Source of the DNA: Tetradesmus obliquus
Lineage: Eukaryota > Chlorophyta > Chlorophyceae > Sphaeropleales > Scenedesmaceae
Length of the DNA: 64,000 bases
Assembly: GCA_030272155.1 (NCBI GenBank)
Contig: CP126199.1
Span: 5,072,501 to 5,136,500, forward strand
Reading direction: 5' to 3'
Shown: positions 1 through 42,901 of the stretch, one piece after another
Position numbering within the stretch: the stretch's first letter is position 1
How the letters are laid out: each line of letters opens with the position of its first letter
Notes under the pieces: model-generated
The model's input: the letters and a program-made list of their open reading frames with translations, nothing else
The model's database searches: none
What the model was told of the DNA's origin: nothing
Translations under genes and position numbers: made by a program

Positions 1-259
1 CCGCAGGCTAGCCCTGGACATCAGCAAGCAGGTACGATGTTATGGTTTTGCCAACAGTTTGGCATGCTAGCAGCAGCAGCAGCAGCACATGTAGCAGCCA
101 CCTCACGGAGTCGGCCCGCAAGCTGGCACTGGACATTAGCAAGCAGGTGTGTCTGCTGTAGCTTTGCAAACCGTTGGTCATGCTAGCAGCGGCAGCAGCA
201 CATGTAGCAGCCGCCTCACGCAGCCGACCCGCAGGCTAGCCCTGGACATCAGCAAGCAA
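1..259 (+). repeat. Triplicated eIF3m exon (period about 114)
   Basis: A unit holding the end of an exon (CTGGCACTGGACATTAGC-like, reading LALDISKQ), its GT donor and the next intron piece with GCAGCAGCAGCACATGTAGCAG occurs three times, with exon ends at 31, 146 and 259. The copies vary before LALDISKQ (TESARK versus TQPTRR). Each of the two complete copies has a possible AG acceptor and is in the same phase, so alternative use is possible. The first copy is cut by the window edge. Confidence 0.8.
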
Positions 260-357
260 GTGCTGTTGTTGTCCACTCGTGTGCTCAAACTTCCAGCACC
301 ATAATGCTTATGGCGCCTGCCTGTGCATACATTGCTCTTATGCCGTACCTGCTGCCA

Positions 358-393
<36 letters not shown>

Positions 394-3300
394 CAGCCTG
401 AGGTGGCGGGTGAGGCGAAGCTCAACGGGCTGCTGGCGCTGTACAGCAGCTGCTCCACAGCGCCTGCGCGCTACATGGTGCTGCTGCAGACGCTGGAGTT
501 TGCGAAGCAGAGCAAGCAGCTGGCTGCGCTGCTGGTGCCTGTTGTGAGGGTGAGCGGATAGCTGCTGGGCGCTTGGGGGTGGGGTGAAAGATGGAGCCAC
601 TTTGGTTGCCTGTTGTGAGGCTGGGTGGTGAGGCCAAGCAGCTGGCTGCACTGCCGGTGTCTGTTGTGAGGGTGAGCGGAAAGCTGCTGGGCGCTTGGGG
701 GTGGGGTGAAAGATGGAGCCACTTTGGTTGCCTGCTGTGAGGGTGGGTGGTGAGGCCAAGCAGCTGGCTGCACTGCCGGTGCCTGTTGTGAGGGTGAGCG
801 GGGAGCGGGGAGTCAAGCTGCTGGGCATGTTTTTGTTTTGGGTGGAAGAGCAGGTCACATTGGTTGTTGTTTTGCAGCTAGGTAGCAGCTGGATACAGAG
901 CATTGAAAGGGTTGCATGTGCTTGGTAGACGCAGCAGTATGGAGTTGGGGAGTGGCTGTGTGGGTGGCTACGCAGCAGGAAGTGTGACCGTTGTTGGCCG
1001 ATGAAGATTCAAACAAACACTATCCTTATCTACATTGTTTGATGTCCAGTGATAATCCGTGACTTCCGAGGCCTCTGGGGTGCTTGAGTGTGTTTGAGCA
1101 GGCAGCATGCCCGCGGCTCTGCTGTTACTTTATGTGTTACTATATGTCTGTAGTCTTCACAGGAAGCTGCCGGACGGCAGTCCAAAGGTGCAGCAGCAGT
1201 GCACAGTTGAACCATGCCTGCTTTGTCCTCCTGCAAGCTGGTGTGCGATCTTCCTGCAAGCTGATGTGTGCTCTTCCTGCAAGCTGATGTGTGATGTTTC
1301 TGCAAGCTTATGTGTGATCGTCTTGCAAGCCGATGTGTGATCGTCCTGCAAGCTGATGTGTGATCTTCCTGCAAGCTGGTGCGATCTTCCTCCTTCAAGA
1401 AGGGTTTGTCGCTTTGAGCCAGCAACTGCGGCATGCACACCATACATTGTACACCATACATTGTAAGGCACAACAAAACATGCAGTGTTGGAACCTTCTC
1501 CGGCTTGTCTTAGGGCTATAGTGTCATGACTCCGCATGCCCCTGCTGCTGCCGCTGCTGCTGCTGCTGCTGCTGCAGGGCAAGGCCGAGGAGTGGCGTCG
1601 CACCTGGGGCCTCAAGCCCAGCATGGCCATTGAGCTGTACCTGCAGCTGGCAGCACTCATGAAGGTGGGGCGGTTTAGGGTTTTTAGGGTTTGAACAAGG
1701 GTTTAGGAGGGTTTTGGAACCTAGGGTTTGGGGTTTTGTGTGTGGCTTATGTGTTAGGATGAGATTGCTGCTGGATGTTTATGTGTACGGTAGTGCACCA
1801 TTGCATGCTGTGGTGTACTGATTGAGAGGTTGCATTGTGCACTGCTGTTGTGAGCTGATGACATGTGTGTGCAGCAGTGGAGGGCAGTCGGTGCTGGTGT
1901 GGAGTGGCCAGTGATGATCAAACACACGTAAAAAACCTTATCTACATTGTTTGACACCCAATGATATCCAGTGATCCCTGAGGCCAACCATGCATGCACA
2001 ACATGTGACATCCTGCCATTGTCGCTGTTGTAATATCGTATTCATGTCATTTGTTATGAGGCAGCACATGCTTCCTTGACTGTGCTGATCAAGTCTTCAC
2101 TTGCAGCATGTCGGTGCATGTTTTAGCAGGTGCATTTGCATGGGCTTTTCTCTGCTGTACTTCATGCTGTACTGCATGCAACTATTGCTTGCTTGTTGGC
2201 CATTCTGTTAGCCGTGGCTGTAAACAAGCGTTGTTTTCACCATGATACACCATGATACACATCCAAGTTGAACACAAAAAGAGCACCTGCAGCTGCTGAG
2301 TAGCTGCTGCTGCGCGGCCTTCTCTTGTTGAAACTGCAAACCGTCATGCAACAACCGCAGGTGGTGTCTGACCGTGCGTCGACGAAGGAGTACCTGCGGC
2401 TGCTGGGTGCTGTGCTGGCGCTGGTCAGCGGCAACGACGCGGCAGAGCTGGCCAAGGTCAAGCCCTTCGCAGTGGAGGCAGTGCAGGTGAGGCTGATATC
2501 AGTAATACTATTAGTAATTATAATAGTGATAGCGTGGCAGCATTGTGCGTGTGTGGATGGGCTGCTCTTGCATGCACAATCAGTCTTCAAACATGGCAAG
2601 TAACACAACAGTGCTGATAACCTATCTGTTATTATTCAATTTTCTTGCTGCTGCAGTCCTTCATTCGCAGCCCGGAGGTGTTCCAGTGCGACTTCTGGGA
2701 GCTGCCTGCGGTGACGCAGCTGGGCCGCGAGCCAGCCACAGCGCCGCTGCTCAAGCTGCTGGACGTCATGCTCAACGGAGACCTGGCAGGTGCGGCCTGC
2801 GGTGTTTGACTTCGTAGTTTTGTTGTAGTTGTGCGAGACATTGAGTGCGTTGTGGTGCTTTCTGTGGCTGCAGCAGCTGCTGAAGCTGCTGGACGTGATG
2901 CTCAACAGAGACCTGGCAGGTGCGGCCTGCGCTGTGGTGTGCTTTTGTGCTGCTCTGCTTATTGTGTTGTGAGACGTTGAGTGCGTTTTGGGGCTTGTCT
3001 TGGCCACTGCGCCGCTGCTGAAGCTGCTGGACGTCATGCTTAACGGGGACCTGGCAGGTGCGGCGTGCGCTGTTTGATATCGTGGTTTTGCTGCTGTTTT
3101 GTGGGACGCTAAGTGCGTTTTGGGGCTTTCTGTGCCTGCGACAGCTCCTCCAGCTGCTGGACGTGAACCTCAACGGTGACCTGGCAGGTGTGGTCTGCTG
3201 CCAGCTGGGGACTGTTTCTGTACTGGATTGGACTACCATTGCGTTTTGTAGCCGTCCATGGCACCGTACAGTGCGTCAGGGCTGCTTCAGCCTTTGTCAG

Positions 3301-3638
3301 AACCTATCCCTGGCCCGCATAATTATTGTAGTCTAGCGCCACTTTTGCATTTGCAATGTTGCTCCAGCCGTGCCGCTGCTCAAGCTGCTGGATTTGCTGT
3401 TTGATGAATACCTGGAGACCTGGCATGTATAGTCTGGCCTGCGCTGTATGATTTTGTGCGTCTGTTGTTGTTCCCGGCGAAGGAGACTTTGTCCAAAATA
3501 ACAACAGACACACAAAATTGCACGTCGCTTGTAAGCGTACGAGCAAAGTGGTCGATGTATCCGACGGGACAGCGACAAACAGCGGTACAACGCTCCCGCC
3601 ACGCCTGCAGTGCTGAACTGATAACTTCTGCGCACTTA

Positions 3639-3695
<57 letters not shown>

Positions 3696-4777
3696 AGGCT
3701 TCAAGGCTGCCGCCACGCCCGCAGTGCTGGAGTCTGTGGGCGTGTCACCGGAGGCTGCTCTGGACAAGATGCGGCTGCTGGCGCTGCTGGTGCTGGGTGG
3801 CAGGGCGCAGGGCGCTGCTGTGCCCTTTGCAGACATCCAGGCAGCTCTGGACATCCCCCTGGAGCAGGTGCGAGATGTATTTTTTGCTGCTGTTTGTTCT
3901 GACACTGCGTGTGAGTCAAAACAGCTGGCAAGGGACAGGGGCTTGTACAGGGCTGCAGACGTTTAGCTGCATTTGCCGGTGGATATTGCAGACATCCAGG
4001 CAGCTCTGGACATCCCCTTTGAGCAGGTGCCGAGGGCTTGGCGGTATTTGAAAAGGATAAGTTGCATGTGGATACATGTGGGTCCTGTGAGGGGTCCTGT
4101 GTAGGGTCCTGTGTAATTTACATCTGGGGTCCTGGACATCCCCCTGGAGCAGGTGCGAAATGTTTTGTGCTGCTGCTTGCTTTGACAGTGCGTGTGAATC
4201 GAAACAGCTGGCAAGGGAAGGGGCCTGCAGGAGTTAAACTGCATTTGCCGGGGGGTATTGCAGACATCCAGGCAGCTCTGGACATCCCCCTGGAGCAGGT
4301 GCGAGATGTTTTTGCTGCTGCTTGCTTTGACAGTATGTGTGATCAAACACAGCTGGACAGGGATCGGGGCTGCAGGCGTATTGTTTAGCAGGGTCTGTCA
4401 GTGGATTTTGTGCTTGTAGATGACTTGCCAGCACTTGCAGGACTTATGCTTGAGTGCACCTCCCATATTCACCTGCCACCATCGGCTGCTGCTGGATGGT
4501 ATTTTACAGTTTCATCTGCTGGTTTTTCCGCCTGCAGGTGCAGCCGTGGATTGTGCGTGCCATTGGCAGCAAGCTGCTAGAAGGCAAGATCGACCAGGTG
4601 GCGGCTACTGTTGTCATTACGCGCTGCCACCACCGCAGCTTCACCAGCAAGGAGTGGCAGGGCCTGGGGCAGCAGCTGGGGGCGCTGCGCAGTGCGCTGC
4701 AGGGCGCGCACGACATGCTGCTTGCAGGAAACCGCGCGGGCGACGCAGCAGGACGGGCAGCGCAGGCAGTGCACTAA
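1..4777 (+). CDS. EIF3M: Eukaryotic translation initiation factor 3 subunit m (eIF3m), 3' part
   Basis: eIF3m is a PCI-domain subunit of the cytoplasmic eIF3 complex, which loads mRNA on the 40S ribosome. Exons in phase: a short exon encoding LALDISKQ (present three times, ending at 31, 146 and 259), then 397-549, 1578-1664, 2361-2486, 2657-2789, 3698-3867 and 4538-4777 (TAA). The order of blocks follows animal and plant eIF3m: EAKLNGLLALYSSC..ARYMVLL (helical repeats), AEEWRRTWGLKPSMAIELYL, AALDKMRLLALLVLGGRAQG (the family's 'KMRLL' block) and the winged-helix end IGSKLLEGKIDQVAATVVIT then RSFTSKEWQGLGQQL. Introns have GT..AG ends and several acceptors are preceded by CTG runs. The N-terminal half lies outside the window. 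Three of its exons have tandem decoy copies of their 3' ends, described separately. Family assignment rests on my memory of the family and is firm; the choice among the three first-exon copies is open. Confidence 0.88.
510..800 (+). repeat. Donor array of eIF3m exon 397-549 (3 copies, period 122)
   Basis: The last part of the exon, reading KQLAALLVPVVR, with its donor AGG|GTGAGCGG and the following GCTGCTGGGCGCTTGGGG intron start, is repeated with exon ends at 549, 671 and 793. Only the first copy is attached to the full exon. Copies 2 and 3 have no acceptor of their own. Confidence 0.8.
2735..3428 (+). repeat. Donor array of eIF3m exon 2657-2789 (4 clear copies plus 1 decayed)
   Basis: The exon end reading LLKLLDVMLNGDLA and its donor CTGGCAG|GTGCGG recur with ends at 2789, 2919, 3057 and 3187 (spacing 130-138). 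A decayed fifth copy lies around 3368-3428, where CTGGATTTGCTG and ACCTGGCATG replace the usual sequence. The exon proper runs only into the first copy. Confidence 0.8.
3828..4298 (+). repeat. Donor array of eIF3m exon 3698-3867 (4 copies)
   Basis: The exon end reading ADIQAALDIPLEQ with donor GAGCAG|GTGCGA is repeated with ends at 3867, 4026, 4152 (shortened) and 4298. The intron sequence between copies, containing AACAGCTGGCAAGGGA, is repeated with them. Spacing is about 130-160 bases. Confidence 0.78.
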
Positions 4778-5193
4778 CGTGTGAGGTGTGAAGGTGTGTG
4801 CTGCTGTTGAGGGGGAGAGTCACAGTGGGGTGTCTGTGGTATGGCAGCTTGTGTGCGTAGCTCAGGGCAATCACGGGTGACGCGGCATCGCTTGCTGCGG
4901 CGGCAGCTGTTCAATGCTGTGTCGTTTGCAGCCACGTGTGTTGTGCGGATCACAGCCGTTGGTCGTGTCGGGTGTTTGTTGCGCCTTTTCAGCACCAGGG
5001 TGCGGTGCTATTGGCTCAGGGCAGTGCTGAATTGCATCTGCTGTGTGCACATGCATGCATGTGGATCCGTGCTTTTACATGCACATGGGCCTTGATGTGC
5101 GGCCGGCCGCTTGAGTTCCCTGGCAAGAGGCAGCGTCCTGGGATTGAGGGTAATCCGCACTGGCGTTGTTCGCTGGATTTGTTGTTTTGTGCG

Positions 5194-5198
5194 TGTAA
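5194..5198 (+). terminator. Possible poly(A) signal of the eIF3m gene
   Basis: TGTAA is the usual poly(A) signal of chlorophyte green algae. This copy (in GCGTGTAACATC) is the first good candidate after the eIF3m stop codon and would give a 3' UTR of about 430 bases. It is a 5-base match and so weak evidence by itself. Confidence 0.35.
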
Positions 5199-5375
5199 CA
5201 TCGGCGTCTGTACCTGTTTGGTCAGAAGACGTATCAGACCTTTGCCTGGGGCGCTCCACAAACCACCGTAGAGCAGCACATCAGAATATATGAAGTTGAA
5301 GACAGCAGCCATGGTGGCAGGGGGCGCCTCCTAGATGCGTGAGTGAGCAACATGTTGCATTCAGCTATTGCAAAC

Positions 5376-6620
5376 TGTACCCGGACGGATAGAATGAGGA
5401 CGGAGACTGTGGCCTTCCGACCAGCGTTATTTTTCGTGTTACACTGGCTTTTCCGACTCGAATTGCTCTGAAGTCAATGAAGCTGCGACGGAACGCGAGG
5501 GCTCATTGCGTGTGAGACTCGGTCCCCCTTTATAGCTGAACTATGAGCGCGTGAGGCGCAGGCGTTGGAGAGCGTCGTGGAGCAGTAACAGTCTTGGAAT
5601 GCGTTGAATCAGGCCAAATATGCTGCAGCGTAAACTTCTTCAGCAATTTGCTTCAGCAAATGTGCAAAGTATGACGTCTAGTTCTGCCTCTTCGCCAGGG
5701 TCAATGGCTTCTGGTGTTTTGGGTTGTGGGTTTTGACTTTGCCAGAGTTTGCAGGCAGGTGTTTCCCCATAGCACGTCACGATACTTCCCAATGCAATTA
5801 AAGGTGATGAAGTGCCTCGTAGGGGCTGGGAGGGGTGGGTGGGTGGTCGGATGGCTTCATACCAGGCAACAACTGTGACCAGCTGCAGTAGCTCAGCACT
5901 TGCACCCACACGTGCATGCGAAATGGCGCGTGCCTCGCACACATGCAAGGAAACAATCGTCCGGGATACGGAGTCGAGACTCCCTGATTTGTTCACATGC
6001 CAATGCAAGCTTTACCCGGACGAATAGAATGAGGACGGAGACTGTGGCCTTCCTGCCAGCGTTATTTTTCGTGTTACACCGGCTCTTCCGACTCGAACTG
6101 CTCTGAAGTAAATGAAGCTGTGACGGCAAGCGAGGTTACATTGCAATGTGAGTTGTGGTACCCCTTTATAACTGAAGTTTGAGCGCGCGAGGCGCAGGCG
6201 TTGGAGAGCGTCGTGGAGCAGTAACAGTCTATGTATACGTCAAATCAGGCCAAACATGCTGCCTCGCAAGCTATTCAGTAATTTGCTTCAGCAAACTTGC
6301 AAATTACGACGTCCAGCTCTGCCTCTTCGCCAGGGTCAATGGCTTTTGGTGTTTTGGGTTGTGGGTTTTGACTTTGCCAGAGTTTGCAGGCAGGTGTTTC
6401 CCCATAGCACGTCACAAAAAGATACTTCCCAATGTAATCAAAGGTGATGAAGTGCCTCGTAGGGGCTGGGAGGGGTGGGTGGCTGGCCGGATGGCTTCAT
6501 ACCAGGCAACAACTGTGACAGTAGCTCAGCAAGTATTTGCACCCATGCGTGCACTCGAAATGGCGCGTGCCTCGCACACAAGCAAAGAAACGATCGTCCG
6601 GGATACGGAGTTGAGACTCC
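5376..6620. repeat. Two direct copies of a roughly 600-base unit, offset 635
   Basis: The segment starting TACCCGGACGGATAGAATGA at 5378 recurs as TACCCGGACGAATAGAATGA at 6013. Long matching stretches follow, including GACGGAGACTGTGGCCTTC, GCAGGCGTTGGAGAGCGTCG, CAGGCAGGTGTTTCCCCATA and ATCGTCCGGGATACGGAG. Copies differ by scattered substitutions and small indels. I see no terminal inverted repeats, transposase or target-site duplication. It may be a duplicated noncoding unit or remnant of a dispersed element. Confidence 0.8.
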
Positions 6621-6981
6621 CTAATTTTTACAGAGGAGTTTTGGTTGGCTGCAGTGGCAGTGCTGCGTAGTATGGTCAGCAGCTTGTTACGCCAGGTCAT
6701 CTTGCAAGGGACGCATGTGGCACGCTGTCTCGCCAAGGGTGCAGGGTTTGGCGTATACGAAACGAACAGCTGTAAAAACTCCCTGGCTTTTCTGTCGCGT
6801 GCTTAAGATGGCAGCAACCTTGCTTGGCTCACGTGTGCAGTGGTGTGCGCGCCAAACGTAGAGGACCGCTACTCAGCCCTAATTGGGTGTTGAAATACGA
6901 GATAAACAATGCAAAAGTACTCAAATCAAGATATAGAAAGGCCCTACCTGCTCCCTGCAGGAGCGTAGTGGCCGGTCAAGC

Positions 6982-38044
<31,063 letters not shown>

Positions 38045-38057
<13 letters not shown>

Positions 38058-38475
38058 TGTCACTCCTCATGGGGAGGTGGCATGTCACACATGGGAGTTG
38101 TGAGTGACGTGGCATGCCACACTTTGCGGCTGGGAGGAATGTGATGTGGCGTGTTGCACTGTGTGGCTGAGAGGAGTACTCAGCAATGTGGGTGGCATGG
38201 TGCAGTTGGTGGTTGGAGCAGAGGGAAGGGCGTCACACTTTGTCGTCGAAGGAGTCGGTGAGGCATCACACTTTTTGGGAGGTGCAGGTGGCATGTCACA
38301 CTTCGTGGCTTGCAGGAGTAGGTGGGGTGTCACACTTATGGAAGGGGGAGCACATTGCATGTCACAGCCCTCTCTCGCATGTCACACTTTGTAGGCTGGG
38401 CTGGGAGGGGTGTGGGTGGCATCACACATCACACTTCATTGCTGGGAGGAGTGGGTGGCACGTAACACCTCTTGA
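38045..38475. repeat. Degenerate repeat spanning the stop codon and 3' UTR of the giant gene
   Basis: Sequence resembling the last codons and stop region, GGGAGGAGTGATGTCACTCC, is echoed downstream as GCTGGGAGGAATGTGATGTG, GGCTGAGAGGAGTACTC and GCTGGGAGGAGTGGGTGG. GTGGCATGTCACACTT-like text lies between. Spacing is irregular, near 50-60 bases. Confidence 0.7.
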
Positions 38476-38552
38476 ATGGGAGGAGCGAGCAGCACTGTGT
38501 GATAAAATAACTATTATTCTATGCACTGTATGGTGCTGAGCCTCACACATGC

Positions 38553-38578
38553 ACTCACTCACTCACTCACTCACTCGT
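38553..38578. repeat. (CACT)n short run
   Basis: Six CTCA/CACT units lie in the region downstream of the giant gene. Confidence 0.85.
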
Positions 38579-38653
38579 GTGACTTGAGCTGCAGTCATTG
38601 TGCATGTGATAAGGCCGCGCAGAGCTGTGCTGCTTCAATCATTGGTGCCAAGC

Positions 38654-38940
38654 CACACACAGGATGCTGACTGTGCACCTGCATGGCTACTGCTTGTGGA
38701 TGCTGACTGTGCACCTGCATGGCTACTGCTTGTGGATGCTGACTGTGCACCTGCATGCCTACTGCGTGTGGATGCTGACTGTGCAGCTGCATGCCTACTG
38801 CTTGTGGGTGCTGACTGTGCAGCTGCATGCCTACTGCTTGTGGGTGCTGACTGTGCACCTGCATGCTTACTGCTTGTGGATGCTGACTGTGCACCTGCAT
38901 GCTTACTGCTTGTGGATGCTGACTGTGCACCTGCATCTCC
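38654..38940. repeat. 36-base minisatellite, about 8 copies
   Basis: The unit GATGCTGACTGTGCACCTGC plus ATGGCTACTGCTTGTG repeats head to tail with no spacers. Copies vary at a few sites (GGCT/GCCT/GCTT, GTGGA/GTGGG). The unit is a multiple of three and open in several frames, but no splice context or known protein supports coding. Confidence 0.92.
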
Positions 38941-41900
38941 CTGGGCGCATTGCCCTTGGGCGCAGGGGGCAGCACAGCTGCCGTGCAAGGGGTGGCAGCC
39001 TGCATGATTCAATTATCTGTTTTGTTTTACCACCGCCTGCTAAATGGGAGCATCGTGTTTGTCATGTGCTAGTCTTTACACAGTGTTGAATTGTAGTATT
39101 GGTTAGCAGACATGGCCCGTGCTTGCATGTTGTGTGGATGCGAGATACAAGCGACGCATGCACGCTGTTAACATGTTTGCATAGTTTTTAACGCTGTGTG
39201 ATGTGACTGCAATGCAGTGCCAAGTGCGTTGATTCCATTCAGGGCCGATTCACTGTGCATGCGCAGCATCTATCGCTGCCCTTTTTCATAGCGGCGCTGC
39301 AATGTCAGCGCCACACCTCAGGCATGCTGCGAAAGCGCGCATGGCACAGCATGCTGCAACAGCAAACAGAAAATCACGTTGCAGAAAATCACGTTGCAGC
39401 ATGCTGCTATTGCAGCATGTAGGAATTGACAGCCAGCAAGTTGTCATTAGGGTTCGTTAGGGTTTACATCATGATGTTTTGCTTGCGCATGCTCTTTGGG
39501 GGTTCTACTTGTGAGGACGTCTGCTGCACTGGTGCATGCGCTTGGCAGCGGCAACTACGCTGTTGTTCAAGTGTGCGTGTCTGGCATGGCACAACGTTGT
39601 GCTTAGTGGATGGCGTGCAACAGTTGCTTAAAAACCGACAGAACTTGCTGAATTGTGAGGCAGGATGCCAGCTCCAGCCATTGTGTGCAGGTTTTGATGT
39701 GCATGCAACCACTGGCTGCAGTTCCTGCCAACATACAGGCTGTGCTGCTGGGATGTTTTTCTGCATACGCATGGGCACATCGTTCACCAACATACAGGCT
39801 GTGCTGCTGGGATACCGTTCTGCATTGCCATGGGCACATTGTCTGCTGTGTGTGTTCACCGGCAGCTCTCCTGCCGCCACCGCAACTGTCTCTGTCATGA
39901 TCACGGCAGAGAGGTTGCATTGGGGTGCATGTAAGCAGCACATTGGGCTGCTAACGATGTGCCAAAGTAAGACAGTAACGAAGCAGTTGTGGCCAAGTTG
40001 TGCAAGACAGCAGCTCTCGGGTGCCCTTCATGCTTGAGCTTTGGGTGTTGCTTGTGGCGGCTGTCTCAGCTGTGCTTTGTGGCAAAAGAACTTGAATCCG
40101 TCCCCCCTGGTAACACACAAAAGGTACCTGAGGATCATCATGACAGTGTCAGGATTTTCCAGCTACTGCGCCGTTGCCAAAGGAGTCCTGTTGCTGCTAT
40201 TGGCATGCCAAGAGCTTCCATGGTTTGGTTGTAACGGTCATAATCTGTTACCCTGGAGAACACAGGCTATGGCGCTGCTTGCATGTTGCTTCTGGAGGTA
40301 CCTCCAGACCGGCTGACTTGCGCAAGTGGCTGCTGCCATACCCCCTCGACGATCACGACGCATGGCCCTCGCAGGGGCTGCATGCTCCACACACCAACAT
40401 GCTTGCATGCAGCCTGCGGCCCTCCAGCAGCACAACACATAGCTGCTGCGCGCTTGCCGCAGCCTCAGCAATGCTGTAGCACCACATGCATGTTGATAGC
40501 TCAGTTGGTTGAAGCCTGTGGACAAGCTTGCTGCTACACCGCAGCTGGTGGCTCACCGGCATCGCGATGATCACTGCAGCGCCAAATGCATGTCCATGGC
40601 TCAACCTTGAGACTGGCCGCTGTCGTGTTCTTCCCTGGCAAGCAGTGCAGCTGGTTGCTGATCAGCATCAACATGATGACTGTGCCCAGCTGCAAAGGAT
40701 GACAGTCGCAGCAGCACACGGGCCGGCAGCAGCACCAAAGGGCGCAGCCCTGACTAGCATAGCACTGCGTGTCTTCACTGCTGCCCACCACTCACCGCCC
40801 CAGCCCCATGTATGTGTTCATGCACTCTGTACTGCACGTGAACACCTGCATCCAGTAGATGAATGCAGTAGACCGGCCGGGCACAGCTGGTCAAGCCACA
40901 GTCACGTGACACGTGCTTGGATCGCTTGGCGCAGACGTGTGTCAGGCGCAATGTAAGCAAGCACAGCAACATGCGTGTGGACTTGTTTGGAAGCCAAGCC
41001 AGCTGTAGACGCATGCATACCGTGCCGAGCGGATGATGCAGTGCGACACTGTGCCGACAGTCATCATGCACTCGAGCTGCACTGCTGCTTTGGGGCCATG
41101 CAGCTGTTGCTGTGAGTACTAGTGCTGGTGCATGGGTCCCACAGGCCACTGCTGCATGTGCTGCTGCGCGGCGCATCCTCACCCCATGTCTGCTGTGCAC
41201 CAAAGCATCTTCAGCCATGTGTGCTGCGCGGCGCCATGCATCCTCGCTCCATGTCTGCACGCACTGCACTTGCTGGAGCATGTCTGAACATGTCGCTGCG
41301 CAGTGCCATGCATTCTCACTCCATGGCTGCACATACTGCGCGGCTAGCAGCTAGCAGCTGCCAACTGCATGCAAGCAGCACAGAGCAGAACGGATGCTCT
41401 GCCGCCTGCCGGAGACCACCAAGGCCTGACATGCCTGCACATACGCTGCGGGATGACACTACACGACTGCACACATGCTGCACACAACAACACACGCCTG
41501 CAGACATGCTGCAAACCACACTGCAAACCCAAGCTGCACACAACACTGCAAGCCTGCACACATGCTGCAACCACAATGCGAGCCGGAGCACATGCTGCGG
41601 GCCGCGAACTGACAGCTGCAGGCCCAACACACTTGCCGGATTATGCGGCAAGTTGTTCAGCCAGCAGCCGTATGTTCAACACACTGTGTTTGATCTGATA
41701 CGCACTGAGACGAACTTAGCTACGTACATGCAACTGCATTTAATTGTCACAGCTGGCAGCAGCACAGCATGCACAATGCACAGCAAGTTGGTGTGCAGCA
41801 AAGCAAGCCGCCTGCAGCACGGCACCAGTACAACACAACATCCCACTGCGCAGCTGCAGCAATGCGTAACAAAACGTCCACAACCCTGCACTACACAACT

Positions 41901-42901
41901 GGACCAACTGAAACGACCACGAGGATAACACAGAGCACCCACATGCGCGCACAGGACGACGGGAGCATATTAGAGTGCCAGCAAAACAATCTGTGCAGCC
42001 TACGAGTAACGTGAAGGAATGACAAAGCTGACTGTACCAGATGCAGCTACAGGGCCGTGTCTGGTGCCCTGCAAAACACAAAGTTCCAGCACGAACTGTA
42101 GTTGCACGATAAGTTGCTGCCTCAACTGCTGTCACTGCACCGCAAACCGCTACAAAAGCATCAAAACAGGAAACCCACACACTACGGGGATGCAAAGAGT
42201 GTACGTGACGGCAGGTTTCAGAGATACAAGTGGCGCTCACGATTGATGGTTGAAGGGGGTGCAATCCACCACATAACCAGCAGGCCTCAAACAAAACTGC
42301 ACAGCAATGCCGCTGCTTACAAGCCTTGCTGCATCGCAGCTCGCACACACAGAGCACAAGTGACGCCTGCTGCTGAGCTGCCTTGGCTACAGGGGTGCAG
42401 ATCGTCCAAACATGCCAACAAATGGTGTACAACTTGACAGCAGTTCAACAACAGCAGTACAGCCCTCTGTGAAATGCCCATGCAGTCCAGAGAGTGAGGC
42501 CAAAAGTGTGCTGGCAGTCGCTGCCAAGCAAGCACAGCAAGTCCAGCTGTGCAACCGCGCTGCATGCAAGTTGTGCAGCAAGCAAGCAGTAGGCTGGCCC
42601 AATGAAAAGCAATACCCAAAAGGTGAATGGGCCAGCAGCACTTCTCACAGTGCTGCTTCCGCAGGCAAATCATCTTCAGGAGCAGCAGAAGCAGCTGCAT
42701 TGCAGCCCCTCTGATAGCGCCGCCGCCGCTGCTGCTGCTGCTGCAACAATGTGCAGAGACTACCCCACACCCACCAAGCACAGCATGGCCTGCTGCTGCC
42801 CTGAACTGCCGTCCACACAGCAGCAGCAGCAGCAGCAGCAGCACAACAGTGCTACAAAGTGGCAGCAGCTGCTGCTGTGGATTGATGTTGCTGTCAGACA
42901 C

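Larger units (their letters stand above)
4778..6981. other. Intergenic region with 3' UTR and a direct repeat
   Basis: No ORF here resembles a known protein or has convincing splice context. The left part is probably the eIF3m 3' UTR. The centre holds the 635-base direct repeat at 5376-6620. About 360 bases are left between that repeat and the start codon of the giant gene, which would then be its promoter and 5' UTR. I saw no TATA box I would defend. Confidence 0.6.
38058..42901. other. Gene-poor stretch between convergent genes
   Basis: The giant gene (+) and the NYN gene (-) converge here. After the repeats at 38045-38940, the interval 39000-42300 has only chance-like ORFs rich in Cys, His and Ser, with no recognisable domain and no consistent splice pairs. 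A short doubled segment, CCAACATACAGGCTGTGCTG, occurs at about 39728 and 39788. The end nearest the NYN gene is probably its 3' UTR; a TGTAA on the minus strand lies at 42317-42321. Confidence 0.6.

Noticed and set aside
38654..38940. Regular 36-base repeats as a CRISPR array
   Set aside because: Units are head to tail with no unique spacers, copies are imperfect and the window is nuclear DNA of a eukaryote.
40490..40565. TAGCTCAGTTGGTTGAAGC, resembling a tRNA D arm
   Set aside because: No T-loop (GTTCRANNC) and no acceptor stem pairing follow at the expected distance.
39426..41930. ORFs of 140-270 residues in the gene-poor stretch
   Set aside because: Composition is Cys/His/Thr-rich and repetitive, no domain is recognisable and there is no consistent phase chain of exons.
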